A stretch of DNA of 64,000 nucleotides, taken from Taiwanofungus camphoratus (taxonomy: Eukaryota > Basidiomycota > Agaricomycetes > Polyporales > Taiwanofungaceae). A model generated the notes under the pieces. It was not told the DNA's origin. It saw nothing but the letters and a program-made list of their open reading frames with translations, and made no database searches. Shown here piece after piece: positions 19,401 to 27,442 of the stretch; the stretch's first letter is position 1, and every line of letters begins with the position of its first letter. The position numbers were made by a program, and so were the translations under genes. The DNA is taken from assembly GCA_003999685.1 (NCBI GenBank), contig CP021225.1:434001-498000 (forward strand). Direction: 5' to 3'.

Positions 19401-20895
19401 CCTTTTCAAAGCGGTCCCAGTAGTCGAGTAAGTACTCAGGCACCAGGTCTTCAATCTGTGGCCCCTCCTCAGGGGGTGTCAGTGGTGCGCTTGTCTGCCT
19501 GGCGGTGGCTATGAACCGTTTTGAGCCCCTTACATGGCTGTTCCGATCTAACGATGGTTGAGACTTCTTGGGTGGCTGCAGCAGGCCCATTTCATCGAAT
19601 AGGGGTTCCGGTTGATCGTTGAACATGCCTAAGACCCCTTCTCCCCTTGTATAAGCACATAGGATGGTTTCTAGCTCATCATCGTCCTCGTGTGCAGAGG
19701 CTCGGCACAATGGGATGCCGTTCGTGGTAGGCTGGTCCATGATCCAAGCATAGTATCCCTGCCATTCCTTAATCCTGTCCGGGTCAACCGTGAGGGTCCC
19801 TTTCGGCCAATCGATCTGCGGGTTGACTTGAATCAACCAAGGGTTGCCCAGCACTACTTCGAGGTCCCCGATGTCCGATACATAGAAGTTTGTGGGTATG
19901 TCATACCCTTCAAGCCGTATGCTCCCTTCAACTCGATGGGTAATCGGTCCACCCCTGTTGGGGGTCCCATCAATGGTCGTACTTCGTACCTTCCAAGGTA
20001 GCGGTCGTGTGGGCAGTCCCCATCGTTCCACAAGGTCAGGGTGTATGAGGTTGGCATCGGCTCCGCTATCGATTAGTGGTCTCACGGCGATGGCCTTTTT
20101 CCCGGCGACAACATAACCTTCTACATACAGAGTGGTTTCTTTCCGATATCCTGTGATTGTGGCCCCCATTGAGATGGTCGGGTCCTTACTGGTCTTTGGC
20201 TTGTCCAAGTTTCTTTGCACAGGTTTCCCTGTGCCTTCAGCCATTGATTCCCCTCCTGGGGCATCAGTGAAGTGTTTAAAATGAGGGAGCCGTTTCTGTT
20301 CAATGGACTCTACGGTGGACGTTCCTAAGGATTCCTCCGTTTCTTCACTGCTCCAGTAGTCTGCTGGTGGGACCGGATATGGCTGGGTTTCCTCCAAGGT
20401 GAAGTCATCTGAGTTTGACGAGTGGTGCAGTTCCAGTTCCCTGTCTCTCCCGGCATCATTGGAAGGTTGTGGAAGTCTGGGTTCGCTTTTGTGTGGATTA
20501 TTGTGTTCATCGTCAGCTTCCCCTAGGGCCACATCTCTGTGTCCTTTCTTTCTGATTTTCCTGGGCTCCGGGCATGCCTTGACCAAGTGTCCTGGCTTCC
20601 TGCATCGGTAGCAGCTCCTCTTCTTCCAGTGATGAGGTGTCAGAGCTGTATTGGGGTGGTTGTGTCGGTGTCCTTGCCTGGAGCCTGTGCCTCTCTGCCC
20701 CTGTTCGAGGGCTTCAGTGGAGGGCTGAGAAAGTCTGAGGTCATTGTCGCTTGGGGTAAGCGGTCCATCCCAGGGGATCCCTAGGGCTGCTTCTTCTGTT
20801 GTTTCTGGTCGGGGTATGTGGTCTTCCTCCCTTCCTTCCTTCAATTTTCTTCGCCAGGTGATAGCTCTCCAGACTATCGCCAGGAACTTCTCCAT
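15913..20895 (-). CDS. Element B gag-pol (knuckle, protease, RT, RNase H, integrase, chromodomain)
   Basis: One open frame of 1660 codons. After about 90 residues comes the zinc knuckle CYRCRKPGHLVKACP, then an acidic linker, the protease (LIDSGADANLIHP), RT with IYMDDILIY, RNase H (FVIEADASLVATGAVL), integrase (HISVDFITDLP, DRIISDRGPQFAA), a GPY/F-like segment and a chromodomain (EEYEVEAIHGHR, WQFLIKWVGWL). Unlike A, where the knuckle and pol are separate readings, B has both in a single frame. The C-terminal 150 residues after the chromodomain overlap the third ORF and are low-complexity, so pol may functionally end earlier. Confidence 0.92.
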   Translation of the reverse strand: MEKFLAIVWRAITWRRKLKEGREEDHIPRPETTEEAALGIPWDGPLTPSDNDLRLSQPSTEALEQGQRGTGSRQGHRHNHPNTALTPHHWKKRSCYRCRKPGHLVKACPEPRKIRKKGHRDVALGEADDEHNNPHKSEPRLPQPSNDAGRDRELELHHSSNSDDFTLEETQPYPVPPADYWSSEETEESLGTSTVESIEQKRLPHFKHFTDAPGGESMAEGTGKPVQRNLDKPKTSKDPTISMGATITGYRKETTLYVEGYVVAGKKAIAVRPLIDSGADANLIHPDLVERWGLPTRPLPWKVRSTTIDGTPNRGGPITHRVEGSIRLEGYDIPTNFYVSDIGDLEVVLGNPWLIQVNPQIDWPKGTLTVDPDRIKEWQGYYAWIMDQPTTNGIPLCRASAHEDDDELETILCAYTRGEGVLGMFNDQPEPLFDEMGLLQPPKKSQPSLDRNSHVRGSKRFIATARQTSAPLTPPEEGPQIEDLVPEYLLDYWDRFEKAAAARFPGSRPWDHAVETKPNFVPRKCGVIALSLAEQAEMDKFLDENLAKGYLRDSKSPMASPAFFVAKKDGTLRPCQDYRYLNNSTVKDAYPLPLIGELIDNLQKATIFTKLDLRNGYNNVRIREGDQWKGAFMVNHHGTKKLVEPTVMFYGMCNAPATFQRLMNDGFQDMLAEGWLAIYMDDILIYSDDATIHRERTRRVLQRLQEMDLFAKPEKCAFDVQEVEFLGMTITPGHIHMDTGKLRGIDEWPIPTKVKDVERFLGLANYYRRFIRGFSDIAHPLNALKKKGVAWNWSNKCQAAFEALKRRFCEAPVLTMPDPEKPFVIEADASLVATGAVLQQEGPDGKLHPVAFLSKSLKEAERNYQIYDRELLAIVRALEEWRHHLEGAKHPVTVITDHKNLTYFREAQRLTRRQARWQLLLSQFDLLLENRKGKRLVVADTLSRRPGHPGGERDNEDIVLLPETLFAKAVNVDLIEHIRQHRSRDSMVIETIDALKQGKVPPFKGTGFAHTTLADWDVQDGLILYKNRIYVPPSDDLRREVIRLCHDTPAMAHPGAQGTFAIARRDWFWDGMTTFIENYVKGCAKCQENKVNTHPTRPPMQPIPMEPNSRPFSHISVDFITDLPESRGSDALMVVVDRELSKGIVLVPCNKTIDAVGTAEALHQNVYRRYGLPDRIISDRGPQFAATVFREWCKLTGVKAAMSTAYHPQSDESTERVNQELEAAWRILCANNPHNWAKFIPEFEFAHNQVPHAGRRESPFKLIMGYDPKAIGSPKASERYPSIKDRLLAIGEFRKEALAAQDLAAQLMAERARTTWQPFEKGMQVWLEATNLRLKTPRKFSPKRVGPLKIAEVLGPLTYKLQLPRAWKIHPVFHASLLTPYRETKEHGPNFTRPPPELVDGDEEYEVEAIHGHRAQRGKWQFLIKWVGWLNSANTWQSEADLRNSPNLLEEYKKVNRLPTRPEVNARYTRICKAAYNRHSAEARHYDVHSYRPPTAIRLLEPQRSKGTRPRTPSTSKTHMRTPIPKHSGDSAPIGSVRRSVRSVETCASHCLGPGGCRSTARNRHPAAGLAGPVGVDEHLPDTGHCRARGWQLGHTRTKANRPWAKWQQSDNVAVGHSPHGCKPSSPQPARRPHALPSNGRHRQPDTATTSGQNTGPFCQ

Positions 20896-21098
20896 CTTTC
20901 CGGTGTTTCTTATCCTTCAACTCAACACTGATGGTACGCACTTGTAGTCAAGTGATCCTCCTGCCAGTCCCTTCCAACGGGGGCACTGGTCTTACCCAAT
21001 CCTTCCTATGAGGACGTTGGTGAGGGTCCGGTTTCTTCCACTTGTTCGCGTTCTAATTCGCTATCCTGAGATAGAGTTTGTAGGGAATCTTGTCCTAA

Positions 21099-21669
21099 TG
21101 TTACAGGGGGTCTACGCCCGTAGGTGACTACCATGACGGGGGGTCGTTGAGTAGTCAGGCGTGAAGTGTAAACGAGGAGTCAGCCTGGCTGACGACGAGT
21201 ACACGTCTAAGTCTTCAACTGCTAGCCCAACAGTCTCGAGAGAGTTGCGGGCTAAGTCACAGCCTAAGTCCTAGTGTAGTCACAGGGATATAGATGGTCT
21301 AAGGCGACCCGTTGAATAGACGAAGGTATAGGGGCCTAAGCCCAGTCGTAAAGTACAAATGGTAACAACGGCACCAAAGTACACAGTGTAACTAAGGAGG
21401 ACAAGATTGGGGTGCTCCACAGTGAGCCAACCCCTTAAGTACTATGGTGGGTTTAGGGCAAGCCAGCCCTCACTCCCACGGGTACCAGCACCTAAGCGTC
21501 CATAAGTCAGAGGCCCAAGTGGTCCCTTCTGAGGAACAGTCCATAACTAAGCGGGTGACGGTCAGCCCGTCAGGAATAATGGTGATAATTGTAAGTGTAC
21601 ACGACCCGCTAGTCCGGTATAGTGAAGAGAAATGAAAATGTATGTTCGCACCATTATCGCCTTGTAACA
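21099..21669 (-). repeat. Element B 5' LTR
   Basis: 571 bp, TGTTAC/GTAACA ends; the element's transcript would start within it, reading leftward. The bases just inside it did not match a tRNA 3' end that I recognise. Confidence 0.92.
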
Positions 21670-21674
21670 GGTGG
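21670..21674. repeat. Target-site duplication of element B, right copy
   Basis: GGTGG, matching 15094-15098. Confidence 0.65.
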
Positions 21675-22710
21675 CCCTCCCTCGAGGGGGCCTTCTTCCC
21701 CCAGCCCATCGTCAGGTGGTGGCCCTGATTCCTCTATTCCTGATCGGAGAGAGCTCAAGCCACGGGGCATTTCCGGGGTGGAAGGGGATGTTTTTCCTGT
21801 CCCTTCAGTCTCCATTTGTCGTTCTGTCCGTTCAATGTCAGGATCGGTCAGTTCTGAGCTGGAGCCTTCGTCGGAGGGTGGGTCGGTTTCGTCAAAGGTT
21901 GTCCAGCGGGCCTGGATGAGGGCACGATTGGTTGGAGTACAAGGTTCGAAATCACTTCCCCTGTAGAGTGCAGAGTCGTAGCGGTGAGGGCACGGTTGCG
22001 TTGAGCAGACCCTCCAGTTAGAAGTCTTCGTGTAATGTCGGTGTACGTCCCGATTGTTCTCCGCTTGATAACGATGAGCCTTCCCGGCGCACGTCAGGGT
22101 CGACCTCCGCCTCATTTTGGAGGATGGATCCAGCTTGCCACCGGTGATAGAAATCTCGGGCACTCAGTAGCCTTTGATATAGGTTCACGATTATGGGAAC
22201 GGCCAACTGAAATGAGAAACGTGGGTTTGAGAGCACCTTCTGAGCAGTGAGGATACGGTGGTCAAGGACTTCATCAAAATCTTCAGAGGGAGTGGGAGGT
22301 AGAGGTCGGCTCCCTTCCCTACTTGCCAGCCTGTCGTGATTTTCTAATACAGTTTGCCAAGCGTCGCTGGCTCTGGAGATGCGGGAGCGGGTGTAAAGGA
22401 TCAGCTCCCTCTGTTCAGCTGGGAGGAAACTGGTGGAACTATCGGCGTGGAGAATGGCTCTGAGGTTGCACTCAGCTCGATCCAGGACCTCTTCTAAAGT
22501 CGGGAGAGTAGGGTCAAACGCTGCGTGATCCAGCTCTTCTTCTTGTTCGTAGTCGATATCAAAAGGTCGTTGATAATCCGTGGTGATCAGTACTAATCCT
22601 ATGAGTACACTGACCTTGCTTTCTTCGAGACCGATACGGGTCTTTTAGGCACTGTCTTCTTGTGACCTCTCGAACCTGGACGGGTTCGGGTTTGTGGAGT
22701 CGTATTCTAG
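21675..22710 (-). mobile_element. Element A leader and gag 5' part
   Basis: Lies between the 5' LTR of A and the insertion of B. Open frames here translate to charged, partly helical sequence (for example RFSFQLAVPIIVNLYQRLL near 22150-22200, and an acidic Ser/Pro stretch at 21680-21900). This is the expected place for the gag N-terminus of A; no known domain was recognised. The reading is not continuous. Confidence 0.6.
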
Positions 22711-23191
22711 TGTTACCGGGGGGTTCACCCTGGTAATGCTGCAGAAGCTTGGAGCGGTGTGCAGCGAAGGGTCGAAGAGGAGCGACGGTGACAACGAGTC
22801 ACGATCCTCGGTAGTCTTCAACTACAAGCCCTATGTAGTCGCGATAGTCTTTACGGGCTTCTTGAGGTGCAAGAAGATGTGTGAAGACTAGCGTGTATTG
22901 GTACTAATGCGTAGTACACTTTTAGGAAAGGATGAACGAAGAGAATACGACTAGGGGAACCTTTAACAGTGGAACCCCCCTTTATACTGCCACCGCCAAC
23001 CCCCAGAGACCGCATAAGGTGAGAGAAGTCAGCGGCCCGAAAGTACATAACTACCATGGCGTAAGCGGGGACGGTCGGCCCGTCAGTCAATCTGGGTAAG
23101 TAAGGTGTGGAAGGGATGCCGCGCGTCCATGGTGTGACAAACAAAGGGAAAGAAAAAACGAACACGTCTCTAGTCCTATCCGACAGTAACA
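22711..23191 (-). repeat. Element A 5' LTR
   Basis: 481 bp, TGTTAC/GTAACA ends; about five differences from 8916-9396, all C/T or G/A by eye. Confidence 0.92.
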
Positions 23192-23196
23192 GAGAT
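23192..23196. repeat. Target-site duplication of element A, right copy
   Basis: GAGAT, matching 8911-8915. Confidence 0.8.
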
Positions 23197-26100
23197 TCTG
23201 CCAAAATCTCTGCCCAATCAAAGGTGGAGACCATCGGGTTGAGCCGAAGAAACTCCATAATGTCATCCGGGGTCCATCCCTTTTGTTCAGGGGGCCCCAT
23301 CAGAAGCGGATCACGAGGACCCTGTTGGCGCTTCGTCCTGATCCAAAACGGACAGTCAAAGAGCACATGTTCCCTGGTTTCCTCCGCTCCGCACAAGCAG
23401 AGGTGCGGGCCCGGGATATTGAACCTAGAGCGGTATTCACCGCCTGGGAAATGGTTGGTGAGCACACGACATACGCGTGCCACCTCCTTGTTGGACTTGC
23501 CAGCTGCCTTTAAGACCCACGTGTCCTTAGCCTTGGTCCCGTGCAGCGGTATGGCGTCCTCAGTTACTTTCCATAACCGATGACCGCGGTAACTGGGGTT
23601 ATCAACTAGCGTCCCCCAGCGCTTTTTGACCCTTGCTTTGACGCGAGCAAGGGCCATCGATTGTGAGATGAATTCCGGTTGGGGATCATCCAATGCCTTC
23701 TTCGCGAGTTCATCAACGAACTCGTTCTGAAAAAATGCCTTTATGGGATGGAATCCAAAAAAGGACAATGCGTCGGCGTTCATCTGCATCGAGGAACGCT
23801 CGGACGTGTTGAGAGGCCATGACCGCCGCCATCTGCGACGGTCCAACCTCCGGCTTGAAAATTCGGTCGAGTGCCGATTGGTTATCGGAACAGACTATAA
23901 GGGTGGTGATGTGGGCAGGGACATCACGGACTGCTTCACGCAGCCCGCGTGCCAATGCCAGCATCTCCGCATCGAAGCTCTGGGCCTTTCCAGCTCCAAA
24001 TCTTCCATGGACAACGTGGTCTTCTCCGTCAATGACGAGCCACGCGCTACCAGATCTCACTGTGGGCGCATTTGTATACGACCCATCAGTGAACAGCATT
24101 CGCCCTTCTGGCTGGACCAGCTGGCGTCGGAATTCCGGCCACCAGGTGAACTCCAACCAGTCGGCAAATTCAGGAGAGCTTTTGTTTGGACCTTTTCCGT
24201 CCAGGAACACCCGCTCAAATCGATCAATGTACCGATCCACGACCCAATCACCGGGCCGCGCCTCCGGGTGGAGTGGTGCAAAGTCTTCTGATGACTGTCT
24301 CCCAATGCGATCTATGAACGTCATGGGGGTGACAGCCTGTTTTTTGCCACGGCGCGAATTTAGCGGCCATGGCGCAGTGATATTGGTGACGTTGGTCGCC
24401 CAATAAGGTGGAAGGGCGGCCCTCATTGGGTGCCCTTCATGAACTCGCCTCGCTCTAAGCGCAGCTTTTTCCATGTATCGGTCGACCTGGATGCGGATGG
24501 AGACCAACCCACCCAACATCTCCATCGCCCCGATCGGTGTGGTCTTAAAGCATCCGGTGATCCACCGAGCTGCTCTCGACTGAGCGGTCTGCAATTCTTT
24601 TGCAGCCCATTTGAGGCCCTTCCATTGTGGATTCCACCACAATTGAGCGCCGTATAGCATTAACGGGACGACGTGCGCTATATAGAGCCGCCGTTTGTTG
24701 ATAGGATGGAATCCGCGTGCCGAATTACCGAGCATGCGAAGTGCATTGCACGTGCTGGCCGCCTTATTAGCGTAAAACCGCACGTGTGCATGGAAGCTAA
24801 GCTTGGGGTCTAAAAAGAACCCAAGATAGCGCATCGTGTCCTTTGCTCGCAAAGTGACATCATGTCCATCGGTTCGGATGGTTAGGTCCGGGCCAAGGGG
24901 TTGGGAAGTTGAATACCCCTTCTGGCGCTTCCAGAAGTGCATCAACTCCAGCTTATCTCCTTCAACGCCTAAACCTAACCGGTTCAGGTCACCTACGAGA
25001 TTATGGAAGACATCCGCCAGAATGGCGTTGTTCTTCAGAATAAGGGCTTGCGGGCTGTCATCAACAGCCTTCGGCGAAGTCGCCATGATGAGACCGTCGT
25101 CCACATAGAACTGAGTCCCGGTTCGGCCCGGTTGTACTAAATGGACTGGTGCCCACTTGTGTATAACCGGTGCAATGTATACCCCAGATAGAATCGGGGA
25201 TAAGCTCGATCCTTGACCGACTCCGACATCAAAGTCAGATGGATCAGTCAAGGTGCCATTGAACATGAATCGGGTTTTTCGCCCGATCAAGTAATTTGCC
25301 ATGAAATTACAGAGCTTGCTGTTGAAGCCCTGCTTTCGCATGATTCCTACCAACGCATCATGATTGATGGACGGGTAGAACTGTGACACATCGAGTAGCA
25401 GCACCGATGGGATAAGGTTGCGCGCCCATGCCTCTTTGACATTGTGCACTAATTGAATGCCAGTGTCAGTGGTGCTATGCTGCATAGCCCCACCAAATTG
25501 GCAAGGATGTAGGATTCCCCACTTCTGGGCATCCCACTGCATTCGTTTGGCAATGATCTTCTCGAATAATTTGCCAAAACAATTCAGTAAGCAAATAGGC
25601 CTATAAGCCTTTGCTAGTGTATAGTCCGGTTTGTTCGGTTTGGGTAAAACCACCATAACAGACCGCTTGAAAATGCTCGGATATACCTCGAAATCGAGGC
25701 AAGCGTTATAATACGCGCGCAGCCATTGCCGTACATGTATACCGCGATCGGTCTCGATGCCCTCTTCAGAGCGCTCAATCCGATCCGCCATCCATTTAAT
25801 CCACATCCAGTTCACGTGATCGGGACCGGGTGCGGACTTATTGCTAGTGGATTTGAGATTCTCACGAATCTCAAACTCACTAATATCTGGTAGAGTCAGT
25901 TCCTCTCTTTGGGGAATTTCATCCACAAACGACAGATCTACCTGCCGTGGGTTGGCAGGCGTGAACTGAGCTTGAAAAGCCCGACTGAGATCAGCCGCAC
26001 TTTGGACTGGCCCACCATCAGCTTGTCGCAACTGAATAGTGGCCTCTTGACGTCTTGGCTTTGTCCAAGCGACAAAGTCCGAGATCAATTGGGGATTGGA

Positions 26101-27426
26101 TTCATCCATGATCCGATCAAAGTGTGCACGTTTCGCCTGCTTCGTGGCACGGCGAAGTGTTGCACGTTGTTTATGCCATTCGGACCGAAGTTCGGCGGCA
26201 ACATCATATGCGTCTGCAGTGGCCTGAGCTTCAGGTCCCATTTGATGACGTATGTAGCGGTACTGCCCAGACGCCGCACTAAGGCGGTACTGGGTGTTCG
26301 CCAGTTTAGTGGCCGCACGAGAGCATGCAGCGTCCCACCACGACTTTGAACGTTTAGATGGTCATTTTACTGCCGAAAACTCCATCCATAATCGTTGGAG
26401 GTCTCGCTCGAGGCGGTCCCCCATTCTTTCAACGCCTTGGGCGCTGCTAAAGTGTGTAGGATAGTCAGCGAACAATTTCGCCGTTGCCGTTACGAATTGT
26501 TGGGCCTCATCGCCGGTACGAGGAATACCCCGCACCGGTTCTGGCTCAACCTCAATTGGCATCTCCCACCGCAGGACCGCATGGTCGCTGTTGTGGCGAT
26601 GTGACATGAGTACCTGGAGGTCTTGATCTTCATAGTACACTGGGTCGATCCACACCAAATCAATGACTCCGGGTGTGAGAGCGATGTTGTGTGAACGCCA
26701 AGTGACTGGACCGTCCTGGGCGTTCATTAAGACCAGATCGAGTTTGGCCTGGGCTAACTCAATAAGGCGATTAGAATCGGCGTAGTGCGGAGGCCGCACC
26801 CGAGATTCCGCAGCTCGTGTATCCCATAATGGGTGGTGGAGATTAAAATCCCCACACATACACGCAATGGGTGGAAGTGCGTGTACACGTGTTTCCAAAT
26901 ATCGGACAGCATCAAAAGTGTTGCTGTCATTGTACACGTTCAAGACATTAAAGTCTCCGGACGGAAGCTTAAGCGCTACCATAAGGCAGTCCTTATGGGA
27001 GACGCTGTGAGTTACAACTTGTGGAGAGGCCGAAGCCCACCGCTTGTTGACATATACGGCGACCCTGGAATCTTTTGATGCCCCAAGGCACTTGAACGAG
27101 GCATGGGCAGACGTATTCTCATATGCCTCCCCGTCTCGTGATTTTGCTGAAGCCACATTCTTGATGCGTCCCCAGTATATTTCTTGGATGCAAATTATAT
27201 CAGCATCCCTATGTCTTTCTAACAGAATGCCAGTGTTTTCCGCCGATTTCTGGACATTTGCACTAATTATGGTGAGGATAGGCTGATTATTCGGTTCATT
27301 CTCAATTTGTTCACTTCCAACCAACGGGCTAGGTGTGCGGTTAGAGTCCGGCGCCTCAAATGGAGACTCAGATCTATCTCGTGTAATATTTATAGCCGAT
27401 CTTTGCGGTGTATTATACATAGGCAA
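23192..27426 (-). pseudogene. LINE ORF2: endonuclease, reverse transcriptase, RNase H (disrupted)
   Basis: Starts at MPMYNTPQRS, 16 bases after the ORF1 stop. In order: an exonuclease-endonuclease-phosphatase domain (TIISANVQKS, IICIQEIYWG, MCGDFNLHHPLWD, SHRHNSDHAVL), which nicks the target; reverse transcriptase (SNKSAPGPDHVNW, KAYRPICLLNCFGKLFEKI, QFYVDDGLIMA); RNase H (MLFTDGSYTNA, SFDAEMLALARG, LIVCSDNQSAL, FWIPSHKG); and a C-terminal CCHC-like knuckle (CLCGAEETREHVLFDC). A TGA at 26364-26362 splits the endonuclease from the RT part although the frame continues through SKSWWDAAC. An extra base in the A-run at 23730-23735 shifts the frame inside RNase H, after IPSHKGIF. The last part lies at 8639-8915. 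A dead copy with all domains still legible. Confidence 0.88.
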
Positions 27427-27442
27427 CTATAGAATTGTCCAC

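Larger units (their letters stand above)
15099..21669 (-). mobile_element. Ty3/gypsy chromovirus fossil, element B (inside element A)
   Basis: A 6.57-kb LTR retrotransposon on the minus strand, with 571-bp LTRs at 21099-21669 (5') and 15099-15669 (3') that start TGTTAC and end GTAACA, and a GGTGG duplication. Parts: a short gag portion with a zinc knuckle fused to pol (protease, RT, RNase H, integrase, chromodomain) and a third zinc-knuckle ORF before the 3' LTR. The LTRs differ at about 4 of 571 positions by eye (over 99 percent identical), so it is very young and, being nested, younger than A. Pol looks whole; gag appears incomplete since no capsid-like segment was recognised. It is a relative of A in the same lineage but with different LTRs and clearly divergent protein sequence. 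Confidence 0.92.
8916..23191 (-). mobile_element. Ty3/gypsy chromovirus fossil, element A
   Basis: LTR retrotransposon read on the minus strand, with 481-bp LTRs at 22711-23191 (5') and 8916-9396 (3'), each starting TGTTAC and ending GTAACA, and a GAGAT duplication outside. Parts in order: gag, pol (protease, reverse transcriptase, RNase H, integrase, chromodomain), then an extra zinc-knuckle ORF before the 3' LTR. Without the younger element B inserted in gag it would be about 7.7 kb. The LTRs differ at about 5 of 481 positions by eye (about 99 percent identical), so insertion is recent. The copy is broken, chiefly by element B in gag; pol and the third ORF are long open frames. No primer-binding site matching a tRNA was recognised beside the 5' LTR. 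Confidence 0.92.

Noticed and set aside
21070-21098. Primer-binding site beside the element B 5' LTR
   Set aside because: The bases inside the LTR do not begin with the TGG expected for a tRNA 3' end, and I could not assign a tRNA; not listed as a feature.
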